A stretch of DNA of 64,000 nt from Arthrobacter sp. (GTDB taxonomy: Bacteria > Actinomycetota > Actinomycetes > Actinomycetales > Micrococcaceae). Positions within the stretch are counted from its first letter, which is position 1. Every line of letters starts with the position of its first letter. Made by a program: the position numbers and the translations under genes. The notes beneath the pieces were generated by a model. That model was not told the origin of the DNA, made no database searches, and worked only from the letters and a program-made list of their open reading frames with translations. Below are positions 21,289 through 30,377 of this stretch, one piece after another. Location of the stretch: the NCBI GenBank assembly GCA_023264815.1, contig JAHFUZ010000002.1, positions 62,001-126,000 on the forward strand. The letters are read 5' to 3'.

Positions 21289-22149
21289 TCAGAGCGCCCG
21301 TCGGGGAAGGCCGACTGAGTCGCACATCACATCTATGACTGCTGCATTAACGTCATCACCGCGCCCGGTAAACAGGCGGACCTGTTCCACCGCCTGGTAC
21401 AGCAGCATTTCCAGGCCGGGCACCACCGCTCCGCCGCCCGCCTGCCACACGGTGGCGATGGCGCTGGGCCACGGGTCATACGCGACATCGAGCAGGACCC
21501 CGTGCGTCCCGGTCCCCAATGCGGCGATTTCAGCGGCCAGGCTGTCCGCCGCGCGCGGCGGCAGGGTGGAGATCACGACGTCGGCACTCGCTGTGGGAGT
21601 GGCCGCTTCGGTCATCGGCCGGACATCGAGGTCCAGGCCAACGGCGGCCGCTGCCGCCCGCGCCTCAGCGGCCCGCGCCGTGTCCCTGACAAAAACCTGA
21701 GCGTGGGTGGTGCCCAGGTCCTTCAAGGCAGCGACGGCGGCGGCGGCCGTCCCGCCGCCGCCGAGGATGACGGCGGAGGGGCTCGACGCTGCCCCGGCGT
21801 TGCGGACCGCGTTGACGATCCCGGCGACATCGGTGTTGTAACCGATGCGCCGGACAGTTCCGCCGGCTTCCTCGAAGGCGACGGTGTTGACCACGCCCAG
21901 TGCGCGCGCCACCCCGCGGACTTCGTCCACTTCGGACACCATGCCGGTTTTCAGCGGCATGGTGACGGAGAGCCCGCACCAACCATCCTGGTTCCTGACA
22001 CGCTGCATAAAGGCCGGCAGGTCCGGCCCCGTCAGATCCACGGCCGTATAGCCGATGTCCACGCCAAGCTTGCTGTAGGCCGCCAGGTGCAGGGCCGGTG
22101 ACTTGGAGTGGCTGATCGGGTGGCCCAGGACGGCAGCCCGAAGGCTCAC
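21289..22149 (-). CDS. aroE: Shikimate dehydrogenase
   Basis: NADPH-dependent reduction of 3-dehydroshikimate. The substrate site [16 protein letters not shown] is at the N-terminus, the catalytic region reads [18 protein letters not shown], and the nucleotide loop is [15 protein letters not shown]. The catalytic-loop Lys is present. The track extends upstream to 22176, but GTG 22149 lies in a GTGA overlap with the mltG stop and gives 286 aa. This start supports coupling to mltG. Confidence 0.94.
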   Translation of the reverse strand: MSLRAAVLGHPISHSKSPALHLAAYSKLGVDIGYTAVDLTGPDLPAFMQRVRNQDGWCGLSVTMPLKTGMVSEVDEVRGVARALGVVNTVAFEEAGGTVRRIGYNTDVAGIVNAVRNAGAASSPSAVILGGGGTAAAAVAALKDLGTTHAQVFVRDTARAAEARAAAAAVGLDLDVRPMTEAATPTASADVVISTLPPRAADSLAAEIAALGTGTHGVLLDVAYDPWPSAIATVWQAGGGAVVPGLEMLLYQAVEQVRLFTGRGDDVNAAVIDVMCDSVGLPRRAL

Positions 22150-23861
22150 GCGCAGCGGCCGTCGTTGGCCCGGCACCAGGTGTTGTACTGCTCCACGTAG
22201 ACGTTGTGCTCCGCAAGCGTTTTGGAGAACTTGGTCTCCTTTGTGTCCAGGTTAATGGTCACCCAGTACAGGAATTCGTTCGACTTGGGCTTGGCTGCGG
22301 CATCGATGGCCGTTTTGCCAGGCGAGCCGATGGGGCCGGGGGGCAGGCCCGCGTTGGCGTAGGTGTTGTAGGGGTTGGACTTGTCCCGGCGCTCCTCTTC
22401 GGTGAAGTTGAAGCTCCTGGTCCCCAGGCCGTAAGTCACAGCCGAGTCCACCTGAAGGTAGCCGTTGGTCTGGTCATTGGGCTTGAGCCGGTTGTAGATG
22501 GCACCGGCTACGTCCCTGTACTCTGCCTGGCCGCCTTCAGCCTGCACAATGCTGGCCACCGTGACGGCTTCGTACTGCTTGGCGGGGTCGCTGATGCCCT
22601 GCGCCTCCAGTTCGTCCTTGGTGGTCTTCACCAGGGACTGCAGGATGTCCTTGGCGGGTGTTCCCAGGGGCAGCCGGTACTCTCCCGGGTGCAGGTAGCC
22701 CTCAAGGTTCCTGGCGTTGGCCGGGAGGCCGAACTGCTGGGGCGAATCGCTGTATTCCTTCAATTGCTGGATGGATATCCCCGATCCTTCGGAGATGGCC
22801 TGCAGCGATTCGCCGATCCGCAGGCCTGCGCTCAAGGCGAAGTAGATGACCTTGGTCTTGTCCTGGCCCAGCAGGACGTTTACGGCGTCGGCGTTCTTCA
22901 TTTCCTGCTTGAACGTGTAGTCGCCCGGCGAGAGCGTCCCTCCCGATGCCATGAACGCCTGGAGAAAGGTGTCCGAGTTGGCCACCACCTTCCCGGTCTC
23001 CAGTTTCAAGGCCACCGAGCGTGTTCCTTCCCCGGGCTCAACCGATACCTGCACTTCACCGTTGCCCGGGCCAGGGTAGTCGCTCATCTTGTCCGAGCCC
23101 AGGAGGGGCTTCAGGAATTGGGCGCCAACGGCGATAGCGGCAACAAACACCACCAGCGTGAGGAACAGCGCCACCAGGCGGCGCCGGCGGCGTACCTTCT
23201 TCGAAGGCTTGGCCGCTGCAGAACCTGCCGCAGCGCCGGCCAGCAGGCCTTCCCCGGCGTGCCCGGCGTGCTGGTCGTAGCCGTGCTGGTTATGGTCCTC
23301 GTAATGGCCGTCATAATGCTGATCGTCATAATGGACGTCGTCAGGGTGGGCATACCCGGCTGTGTGCCCCGCATACGGTTCCGCTTCGTGGTAGCCGGCT
23401 TCGTGGTGCAAACCGCCGTGCCGGGCATCGTCGGTGTGGAAGTCCTGGACAGGGGCCGCATGGGCATCCTGAACCGTCTCGAAATGCTGCGTGGCGTCGG
23501 CGGGAGGCACCGTGTCGAGATGCTGCGTTGAGTCCGAGTGCAGTTCCGGCTCAGCGGCCGGTGGAAAGTGGTGGCCCTCGGCCGGGCCGTCCGGCAGCAC
23601 AGGTGCGGTGACGGGTTCGGCCGGAGCGACAGGCTGGCGGTCCGGGGCTGCCGGGACAACGGGGTCGGCCGTGAACGGCTCAGCGGCCATCGGTTCCTGC
23701 TCCGGGGCGCTGACATCGTGACCCGTTTCGTAAGCCTGCTCCGGAACGGGGTTGCCGTCTCCGGTGTGCTTCTCCAGTGCGCGAAGCTCTTTGCGGGTCA
23801 GCGGCCTGGCGCCACCATTGCTGATGGCGCCCGGGGCGTCGTCGTTATTGGACGGGCTCAC
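22146..23861 (-). CDS. mltG: Endolytic murein transglycosylase MltG with a long His-rich cytoplasmic extension
   Basis: Membrane-bound enzyme that cuts nascent glycan strands. A basic patch and TM helix (RRRRRLVALFLTLVVFVAAIA) are followed by the LysM-like region and the YceG catalytic domain with ASIVQAEGGQAEYRDVAGAIYNRL (catalytic Glu) and LQVDSAVTYGLG. The first 250 or so residues are cytoplasmic and disordered, rich in Pro/Glu, then in His/Tyr/Asp. The 630-aa track ORF is over-extended; GTG 23861 (SPSNNDDAPG follows) has GGAAGG five bases upstream and gives 571 aa. It overlaps ruvX by 17 bp. Confidence 0.92.
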   Translation of the reverse strand: MSPSNNDDAPGAISNGGARPLTRKELRALEKHTGDGNPVPEQAYETGHDVSAPEQEPMAAEPFTADPVVPAAPDRQPVAPAEPVTAPVLPDGPAEGHHFPPAAEPELHSDSTQHLDTVPPADATQHFETVQDAHAAPVQDFHTDDARHGGLHHEAGYHEAEPYAGHTAGYAHPDDVHYDDQHYDGHYEDHNQHGYDQHAGHAGEGLLAGAAAGSAAAKPSKKVRRRRRLVALFLTLVVFVAAIAVGAQFLKPLLGSDKMSDYPGPGNGEVQVSVEPGEGTRSVALKLETGKVVANSDTFLQAFMASGGTLSPGDYTFKQEMKNADAVNVLLGQDKTKVIYFALSAGLRIGESLQAISEGSGISIQQLKEYSDSPQQFGLPANARNLEGYLHPGEYRLPLGTPAKDILQSLVKTTKDELEAQGISDPAKQYEAVTVASIVQAEGGQAEYRDVAGAIYNRLKPNDQTNGYLQVDSAVTYGLGTRSFNFTEEERRDKSNPYNTYANAGLPPGPIGSPGKTAIDAAAKPKSNEFLYWVTINLDTKETKFSKTLAEHNVYVEQYNTWCRANDGRCA

Positions 23862-24456
23862 TGTAGCCTTCCGTGTTCTGGGATCGAGACGTGCCGTCGG
23901 AGGCGGCAAAGCCAACCTCGGCTGGCGCGCCTGGTCCGGAGGGCCGGGGGCGGGCCGGCGCGCTGACGCGGCTGCCAACATCCGTTCCCCTGGCTTTTTG
24001 CATGTCGATGGCGTGCTGGAGGATACCTGCCGCAGCAACCTGATCCACCACTTTACGGTGGTTCCGGCTGCTCATGCCAGCTTCGTGCAGGTTGCGGTGT
24101 GCTGTGACACTGCTGAGCCGCTCGTCAACGAGGTTGACGGGAACGTCGAGGCCCCGGCCGGCGAGCTCTTCCACCAGCAGCTCCGCATACTCTGCGGCCA
24201 TCCGTGCGGAGGCGTGCTCCTCCCCCTTCATGGTGCGTGGCAGCCCCACGATAACCTGGACGGCTCCGAGCTCCTGTGCGAGGGAGGCAATCACCCGCAC
24301 GTCGGAGTTCTTCTTGGCGTTCCGGTCCAGGGTCTTGTACGGCGTGGCCAGGATCGAATCCCGGTCACAAATAGCCACACCCACTCGGACGGTGCCGACG
24401 TCTACCCCCAGTTTGATCCCCTGGGGGTAGCCGACGTTGTCAACGGGCTCTGTCAC
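23845..24456 (-). CDS. ruvX: Putative pre-16S rRNA nuclease / Holliday junction resolvase YqgF
   Basis: RNase H-fold nuclease family. Conserved elements are LGVDVGTVRVGVAICD (first catalytic Asp), VIVGLPRTMKGEEHASA and NLVDERLSSVTA. The track starts at 24603 inside alaS; GTG 24456 (TEPVDNVGYPQG follows) with AAGGA four bases upstream gives 203 aa, close to family length plus a Pro/Ser-rich C-terminal tail. alaS ends 7 bp upstream. The alaS-ruvX-mltG-aroE order is conserved in actinobacteria. Confidence 0.93.
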   Translation of the reverse strand: MTEPVDNVGYPQGIKLGVDVGTVRVGVAICDRDSILATPYKTLDRNAKKNSDVRVIASLAQELGAVQVIVGLPRTMKGEEHASARMAAEYAELLVEELAGRGLDVPVNLVDERLSSVTAHRNLHEAGMSSRNHRKVVDQVAAAGILQHAIDMQKARGTDVGSRVSAPARPRPSGPGAPAEVGFAASDGTSRSQNTEGYSEPVQ

Positions 24457-24463
24457 GTGTTCC

Positions 24464-27142
24464 TTACCGCCGGGAGATGGCGTCCACGACGGCGGCAAGC
24501 GCCGGGGCAACCTTGCTCGGGTCCGTGCCACCGCCCTGGGCGACGTCGTCCTTGCCGCCGCCGCCACCGCCGAGGATTCCAGCGGCCAGGCGGACCAGGG
24601 CACCGGCTTTTACGCCGGCTTCCCGGGCAGCCTCGTTGGTGGCCACCAGGATTATGGGGCGGTCGTTGCTGACACCGGCCACGGCCACGGTGGAGGCAAC
24701 CGACCCGAGCCGGTTGCGCAGGTCAAGGGCGAGGTTGCGGACGTCGTCGGCGCCACCGATCTGGCCGGCATCGTGCGCGATAACCCGGACACCGGCGGCG
24801 TCCTGGGCGGTGCCCACCAGGCTGGCTGCCGCTGCGGTGAGCTGCTCCTTGCGCAGGCGGTCCAGCTCTTTCTCCGTGGCCTTGAGCTTGTTCAGCGTGC
24901 TGGCGATCCTGTCGGCGAGCTGGCCGGACGGAACCTTCAGCATTTCGGTCAGCTCAGTCACCAGGGCACGCTCGGCCGCCAGGTGGCGGAAGGCGTCCAT
25001 GCCCACAAAGGCCTCAACGCGGCGGTTTCCCGAGCCCACCGACTGTTCGCCCAGCAGGGACAGGCTGCCGATCAGGGAGGTGTTGGCCACGTGCGTGCCG
25101 CCGCACAGTTCACGGGACCACGCGCCGTCGATCTCCACAACACGCACTTCGCTGCCGTAGTTTTCGCCGAACAGCGCCATGGCGCCCAGTGCCTTGGCTT
25201 CGGCCAGGCCCATCACCTTGGTGTCCACCCGGAAATTGTTGCGGATGGCCAGGTTGGACACCTCCTCGATTTCGGAGCGGGTGGCCGTGCTGAGGCCTTC
25301 GCCCCAGGCGAAGTCGAAGCGCAGGTAGCCGGCTTTGTTGTAGGAGCCGCGCTGGGTGGCCTGCGGCCCCAGGATCTGGTGCAGGGCGGCGTGCACAATG
25401 TGCGTGCCGGTGTGGGCCTGCTCTGCGGCATGGCGGCGTTCACGGTCGACGGCGGCGCGCACCAGGGCGTCCGAGGAAATCTCGCCTTCCCGGACGATCG
25501 CCTTGTGCACGCTCAGGCCCTTCACGGGGCGCTGGACGTCGAGGACCTCCACCACGAAGCCGTCACCGGTGATGAGCCCGGTGTCCGCGGACTGGCCGCC
25601 GGCCTCCGCATAGAACGGGGTCTCGTTGAGGACCAGTTCGATCTCGTCACCGGTCGCCGCGTGGGCAACACGCTGGCCGGCGCTGAGGATGCCGCGGACG
25701 CGGGCGTCGCCGTCGAGCTCGTCATAGCCGGTGAAGACAGTCTCACCCTCGCCCAGCATCTCCTGGTACGCGCTGAGGTCGGCGTGGCCGCCCTTCTTGC
25801 CCTTGGCATCTGCCTGGGCGCGCTGGCGCTGTTCGAGCATGAGCGCACGGAACCCGGCCTCGTCCACCTTGAGTCCGGCTTCCTCAGCCATTTCGAGGGT
25901 GAGGTCAATGGGGAACCCGTAGGTGTCGTGCAGGGCGAAGGCATCCGCCCCGGACAGGGGCGCGCCGGCCGCCTTGGACGCCATCACGGCGTCGTCCAAG
26001 CGGGCGGTACCCGAGGCGATGGTGCGCAGGAAGGCCCGTTCTTCGGCGTAGGCGATCCGGCTGATGCGGTCGAAGTCGGTCTCCACAACGGGGTAGACGC
26101 CCTTCATGGCGTCACGGGATGCCGGCAGCAGGTCCGGCAGGCAGGCCTTTTCGACTCCAAGCAGGCGCATCGAGCGCACGGCGCGGCGGATGAGGCGGCG
26201 CAGGACGTAGCCCCGGCCTTCGTTGGACGGCGTGACGCCGTCGGCGATAAGCATCAGGGCCGAACGGATGTGGTCGCCCACCACGCGCATGCGGACGTCG
26301 TCCGTGTGGTGCGGATCGTCGGCTGTCTCGGCGGACGTGTATTCCTTGCCGGACAGTTCTGCGGCCTTATCGATGACGGGACGGACCTGGTCCGTCTCGT
26401 ACATGTTCTCGACCCCCTGCAGGATCATGGCGAGGCGTTCCATGCCCAGGCCGGTGTCAATGTTCTTCTTGGGCAGTTCACCCACGATGTCGAAGTCGTC
26501 CTTGGAACGCACGTTATCGATCTGGTACTGCATAAAGACCAGGTTCCAGATTTCGACGTAACGGTTCTCGTCCGCGAGCGGACCACCCTCGGCACCGTAG
26601 GCGGGGCCGCGGTCGTAGTAGATTTCCGAGCAGGGGCCTGCGGGGCCGGGCTGGCCGGTGTGCCAGTAGTTGTCGGCCTTGCCCATGCGCTGGATCCGCT
26701 CGGCCGGGACGCCGGTGTTCTTCAGCCACAGCTCCCTGGCTTCGTCGTCCTCCTGGTAGACCGTGACCCACAGCAGCTCCGGCGGCAGGCCGTACCCGCC
26801 GTCGTCGACGCTCTTGGTGAGCAGCTCCCAGGCGAACTTGATGGCGTCTTCCTTGAAGTAGTCGCCGAAGGAGAAGTTGCCGCACATCTGGAAGAACGTG
26901 CCGTGGCGGGCCGTCTTGCCCACTTCCTCAATGTCGCCGGTGCGGATGCACTTCTGGATGCTGGTGGCCCGGGAATAGGGCGCCTCTTCGCGGGCCGTCA
27001 GGTACGGGATGAACGGGACCATGCCGGCCACCGTGAACAGCAGGGAGGGGTCGCTGGAGACCAGGGAGGCGGAGGGCACCGCGGTGTGCCCCTTGCTGAC
27101 GAAAAAGTCGATCCAGCGCTTAGTGATCTCCTGCGACTTCAT
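24464..27142 (-). CDS. alaS: Alanyl-tRNA synthetase
   Basis: Class II synthetase of 892 aa. Motif regions include FFVSKGHTAVPSASLVSSDPSLLFT at the N-terminus and QMCGNFSFGDYFKE. The editing-domain zinc motifs HTGTHIVHAALHQILG and ELCGGTHVANTSLIG are intact. The C-terminal DHHA1-type domain includes a glycine run (GILGGGGGGKDD). A 963-aa antisense frame (24437-27328 +) is a shadow. Upstream, 117 bp separate it from the DUF6167 gene. Confidence 0.98.
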   Translation of the reverse strand: MKSQEITKRWIDFFVSKGHTAVPSASLVSSDPSLLFTVAGMVPFIPYLTAREEAPYSRATSIQKCIRTGDIEEVGKTARHGTFFQMCGNFSFGDYFKEDAIKFAWELLTKSVDDGGYGLPPELLWVTVYQEDDEARELWLKNTGVPAERIQRMGKADNYWHTGQPGPAGPCSEIYYDRGPAYGAEGGPLADENRYVEIWNLVFMQYQIDNVRSKDDFDIVGELPKKNIDTGLGMERLAMILQGVENMYETDQVRPVIDKAAELSGKEYTSAETADDPHHTDDVRMRVVGDHIRSALMLIADGVTPSNEGRGYVLRRLIRRAVRSMRLLGVEKACLPDLLPASRDAMKGVYPVVETDFDRISRIAYAEERAFLRTIASGTARLDDAVMASKAAGAPLSGADAFALHDTYGFPIDLTLEMAEEAGLKVDEAGFRALMLEQRQRAQADAKGKKGGHADLSAYQEMLGEGETVFTGYDELDGDARVRGILSAGQRVAHAATGDEIELVLNETPFYAEAGGQSADTGLITGDGFVVEVLDVQRPVKGLSVHKAIVREGEISSDALVRAAVDRERRHAAEQAHTGTHIVHAALHQILGPQATQRGSYNKAGYLRFDFAWGEGLSTATRSEIEEVSNLAIRNNFRVDTKVMGLAEAKALGAMALFGENYGSEVRVVEIDGAWSRELCGGTHVANTSLIGSLSLLGEQSVGSGNRRVEAFVGMDAFRHLAAERALVTELTEMLKVPSGQLADRIASTLNKLKATEKELDRLRKEQLTAAAASLVGTAQDAAGVRVIAHDAGQIGGADDVRNLALDLRNRLGSVASTVAVAGVSNDRPIILVATNEAAREAGVKAGALVRLAAGILGGGGGGKDDVAQGGGTDPSKVAPALAAVVDAISRR

Positions 27143-27259
27143 GAGCTGATTACATACCCTTCTTGGTTCACGCGTTTATGGTGCGTGACAGTTCGATTCA
27201 GGCAGCAGTCCGGGCAAGCCGGAACTGCTGGGTTAATTCTCTCGCGTTTTTGCCGGGCT

Positions 27260-27517
27260 TTAGCGCGGGGCCAGGTCCCGCGCCGGAGCAGCCGGGGATT
27301 CGACGCCGAGTGCCGCGCGGAGGTCTGATTCGCGTTCGTGCATCCCGGACCGCACAGCATCCGCAAAATCATAGAGGCCGTCGGCCAGCCGGCCTACCGC
27401 CCGGTTCAGGCCTTCGGGGCCGAGGTTCGATTGGATGCTTGACTGCGTCTCGCTAATTTTTCGGAACGCGATGACTCCGATCGCCACGCCGATTCCCATC
27501 CAGACAAGTCGTTTCAT
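27260..27517 (-). CDS. Small DUF6167-type membrane-anchored protein
   Basis: 85-aa protein with an N-terminal hydrophobic helix (VWMGIGVAIGVIAFRKI, residues 5-21) and a helical soluble tail (LNRAVGRLADGLYDFADAVRSGM). It is next to a DUF948 protein and alaS, an arrangement also found in streptomycetes. No function is known. The family name is from memory of that context and should be checked by profile search. Confidence 0.65.
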   Translation of the reverse strand: MKRLVWMGIGVAIGVIAFRKISETQSSIQSNLGPEGLNRAVGRLADGLYDFADAVRSGMHERESDLRAALGVESPAAPARDLAPR

Positions 27518-27536
27518 GTTCCGTATCTTCCGTCGC

Positions 27537-27911
27537 TTAGCGGCTGCGGCGGCCGGCCGCGGGTTTTTTGCGGTTGGCGAGGGCTGTCCGCACGCCGTAG
27601 CTGAACGCTGCCACCTTGATCAGCGGCGAGCCCACTGTCGCGGCGACGAGCGAGGACAGTGCGGAGAGGTTCGCAGATGCATCCGAAACGTTGGAGGCGA
27701 TCCCATCCACCTTCTTCAGCTGCTGGTTGGTGGTGGTAACAGTGGCGGTGACCTCGTCCATCAGGGGCGTGGCGCCGTCGCTGATGGATCGGATGGACGT
27801 CCGGATTTCCTCCAGGACGCTGCCGAGTTTCAGGATCGGCACGGCGAGCAGCAGCACCAGGAGCGCAAACACTCCGGCTGCGATCAGGCCGGCAATATCG
27901 CCACCAGACAT
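27537..27911 (-). CDS. DUF948 membrane protein
   Basis: 124-aa protein with one N-terminal TM helix (IAGLIAAGVFALLVLLLAVPIL). A coiled-coil-like region follows (LEEIRTSIRSISDGATPLMDEVTATVTTTN, residues about 33-62), and the tail is basic (RKKPAAGRRSR). AAGGAG lies ten bases before ATG 27911. It is 19 bp from the DUF6167 gene. DUF948 proteins are often stress-associated in Firmicutes; no role is known here. Confidence 0.8.
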   Translation of the reverse strand: MSGGDIAGLIAAGVFALLVLLLAVPILKLGSVLEEIRTSIRSISDGATPLMDEVTATVTTTNQQLKKVDGIASNVSDASANLSALSSLVAATVGSPLIKVAAFSYGVRTALANRKKPAAGRRSR

Positions 27912-28004
27912 AGACGTTCATCTCCTTGAAACTGACGTGGATCTCTTCCCACCGCGCACGCTGCCATGATGCGTTCCGCAGATGTCCCCCAAGTACCTTA
28001 CATA

Positions 28005-28040
28005 CAAAGAAGCCCGTGGCGCTTGCCACGGGCTTCTTTG
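28005..28040. terminator. Intrinsic terminator downstream of rpsD
   Basis: A perfect 16-bp stem (CAAAGAAGCCCGTGGC with its complement) around a GCTT loop lies 17 bp after the rpsD stop. The sequence ending the minus-strand arm is TTTG followed by TATG, so the U tract is partial. The strength of the stem makes termination likely. Confidence 0.8.
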
Positions 28041-28056
28041 GATACGCTGCTGGGAT

Positions 28057-28683
28057 TTAGCGTGCGTAGAATTCGACGACGAGCTGCTCTTCGCAGGTTA
28101 CCGGAACCTCGGAGCGCTTCGGGCGACGGACCAGGCGTGCCTGCAGGGCGTCAAGCTTGACGTCCAGGTAGGCCGGAACCTGGGGCAGGACGTCGCGGTG
28201 CGCACCGGCTGCTGCAACCTGGAGTGGAACCATGGTCTCGCTGCGGCTGTGGACGTGGACCAGCTGGCCCTCGCCGACGCGGAAGGACGGGCGGTCAACG
28301 CGGATGCCGTCAACCATGATGTGGCGGTGCACAACCAGCTGGCGTGCCTGGGCGATGGTGCGGGCGAAGCCGGCACGCAGCACGAGGGCGTCGAGACGCA
28401 TTTCGAGCAGTTCGATCAGGTTTTCACCGGTCAGGCCCTTGGTGCGGCGTGCTTCTTCGAATGCACGGGTCATCTGGGCTTCGCGGATACCGTACTGGGC
28501 GCGCAGACGCTGCTTTTCGCGCAGACGTACGGCGTAGTCGGAGTCCTGCTTCTTGCGGGCACGGCCATGCTCACCGGGGCCGTACGGGCGGCGCTCCATG
28601 TACTTGGCGGCCTTGGGGGTCAGAGCAATGCCGAGTGCACGCGAGAGGCGTGCGGTACGGCGAGCACGAGTGTTGTTAGCCAC
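28057..28683 (-). CDS. rpsD: 30S ribosomal protein S4
   Basis: 16S rRNA-binding assembly protein, 208 aa. The S4 RNA-binding domain is evident (LEMRLDALVLRAGFARTIAQARQLVVHRHIMVDGIRV). The N-terminus (ANNTRARRTARLSRALGIAL) contains no zinc cysteines, so this is the C-minus form. The GTG start has GGAAGGA five bases upstream. It is transcribed alone, between its own terminator and a 223-bp leader region. Confidence 0.98.
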   Translation of the reverse strand: MANNTRARRTARLSRALGIALTPKAAKYMERRPYGPGEHGRARKKQDSDYAVRLREKQRLRAQYGIREAQMTRAFEEARRTKGLTGENLIELLEMRLDALVLRAGFARTIAQARQLVVHRHIMVDGIRVDRPSFRVGEGQLVHVHSRSETMVPLQVAAAGAHRDVLPQVPAYLDVKLDALQARLVRRPKRSEVPVTCEEQLVVEFYAR

Positions 28684-28906
28684 TAGTGTCCTTCCAATAT
28701 CTGCGGTGTGTCAGTGTTACTGGCCTCCACGATGGAGAGCATCGGCCAACCGCTGCCTTTTGCTACTGGGCACAGGGCTACCCCAACAGGAAACAGTGCA
28801 AAACTGGAAAATGTGGGAGATGGCGTCCGTGCCTTGCCAGACAACGAACCATCTTAGCAGGACTGTTCCGCATTCACGCATTCGGCCCGCAGCCGCCCGT
28901 CCCGGC
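28684..28906. other. Intergenic region between rpsD and rarA, no gene seen
   Basis: 223 bp upstream of rpsD. It should contain the rpsD promoter and leader. No tRNA, hairpin terminator or small ORF with support was recognised. S4 autoregulatory leader structures are known in other bacteria, but none could be identified by eye. Confidence 0.4.
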
Positions 28907-30322
28907 TCAGCTGCCGCGGATGATCTTTCGCAGCCGTTCCAGTCGCACGGCAATATCGCGCTCGGCCCCGTTGGCGGTGGGGTCGTAGTAGTCCTTGCCC
29001 ACCAGGTCGTCCGGCGGGTATTGCTGGCTGGCCACGGAGTGGGGCGCGTCATGGGCGTACTTGTAGCCCTTGCCGTGGCCAAGCTGCTTCGAGCCCGGGT
29101 AGTGCGCATCCCGCAGGTGTGCAGGAATTCCGTTGCCCAGGCCTGCCCGGACGTCTGCGATGGCTTTGTTGATGCCCATGTAGGCGGCATTGGACTTCGG
29201 CGCCGTGGCGAGGTGCACCACGGCCTCGGCCAGCACGATCCGGCCTTCCGGCATGCCGATCAACTGGACGGCCTGGGCGGCTGCTACTGCGGTCTGCAGG
29301 GCGGTGGGGTCTGCCATTCCCACATCTTCTGCGGCCGAAATCACAATGCGCCGGGCAATGAAGCGCGGGTCCTCCCCCGCCTCGAGCATCCTGGCAAGGT
29401 AGTGCAGGGCGGCGTCCACGTCGGAGCCCCGGACGGATTTGATGAAGGCACTGGCCACGTCGTAGTGCTGGTCGCCCGCCCGGTCGTAGCGGACGGCGGC
29501 CACGTCAAGTGCGCGTTCTGTGTGCTTGAGTTCCACGGTGACCGGCGAGTCCGTATCGGCGTCGTCGGCGTCGCCGAATGCCACGCCCGCAGCGGCCTCC
29601 AGCGCGGTCAGGGCACGGCGGGCGTCACCGCCGGACAGCCGTACGAGGTGGCCCAGGGCCTCGTCAGTGAGCTCCACTTTTCCGTTCAGCCCGCGTTCGT
29701 CCGCCACGGCCCGCTGCAGGAGTCCTTCGATGTCCGCGTCCGTCAACGGCTTGAGGGTCAGCAGCAGGGAACGTGACAGCAGCGGCGAGACTACGGAAAA
29801 GGACGGGTTCTCCGTGGTTGCCGCTACGAGGACCACCCAGCGGTTTTCCACGCCGGGAAGCAGGGCGTCCTGCTGCGCCTTGTTGAAGCGGTGGATCTCG
29901 TCCAGGAACAGGACCGTGGTGGTTTTGTAGAGGTCACGCGCAGTCAGGGCCTCGTCCATGACGCGGCGGACGTCCTTGACGCCGGCGGTAATGGCGGACA
30001 GTTCCACGAATTTGCGGCCCGTGCCTTTGGCGATGACGTGCGCCAGCGTGGTTTTGCCGGTCCCGGGGGGTCCCCAGAGGATCAGTGAGCTGGGCCCCGC
30101 AGGGCCCACCGCGTCAGTGCCGGCGGCCAATTGCCGCAGGGGCGACCCCTGCCCCAGCAGGTGCTGCTGGCCCACCACGTCGTCCAGCGTGCGGGGGCGC
30201 ATCCTGACGGCCAGGGGGCTGCGCTGGGCCGCGCTGCGGCTTGCCCCTGCACGGTCGGACGACGACGGCCCGTCACTGCCGTCGTCGTCATTACCGGGCC
30301 CTTGGCCGAAGAGATCATCCAC
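28907..30322 (-). CDS. rarA: Replication-associated recombination protein A (RarA/MgsA)
   Basis: AAA+ ATPase acting at stalled forks, related to clamp-loader proteins. Walker A is [18 protein letters not shown], Walker B is [18 protein letters not shown], and sensor region [12 protein letters not shown] follows. The C-terminal tetramerisation part ends with [18 protein letters not shown]. Length is 471 aa, including an acidic N-terminus (NDDDGSD). The start is GTG 30322. The gene lies divergent to the VLRF1 gene with a 55-bp gap. Confidence 0.96.
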   Translation of the reverse strand: MDDLFGQGPGNDDDGSDGPSSSDRAGASRSAAQRSPLAVRMRPRTLDDVVGQQHLLGQGSPLRQLAAGTDAVGPAGPSSLILWGPPGTGKTTLAHVIAKGTGRKFVELSAITAGVKDVRRVMDEALTARDLYKTTTVLFLDEIHRFNKAQQDALLPGVENRWVVLVAATTENPSFSVVSPLLSRSLLLTLKPLTDADIEGLLQRAVADERGLNGKVELTDEALGHLVRLSGGDARRALTALEAAAGVAFGDADDADTDSPVTVELKHTERALDVAAVRYDRAGDQHYDVASAFIKSVRGSDVDAALHYLARMLEAGEDPRFIARRIVISAAEDVGMADPTALQTAVAAAQAVQLIGMPEGRIVLAEAVVHLATAPKSNAAYMGINKAIADVRAGLGNGIPAHLRDAHYPGSKQLGHGKGYKYAHDAPHSVASQQYPPDDLVGKDYYDPTANGAERDIAVRLERLRKIIRGS

Positions 30323-30377
30323 ATAGATAGGCTACTCATAGTTCAGCGCTCCCCGGCGCCCGCCTACGAAGGACCCC

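Noticed and set aside
22206-23531. 441-aa plus-strand ORF opposite mltG
   Set aside because: Antisense of mltG; its odd composition mirrors the His-rich tract.
24437-27328. 963-aa plus-strand ORF opposite alaS
   Set aside because: Exact antisense of a clear alaS; low-complexity His/Gly/Val-rich translation and no ribosome binding site. It is a GC-bias shadow.
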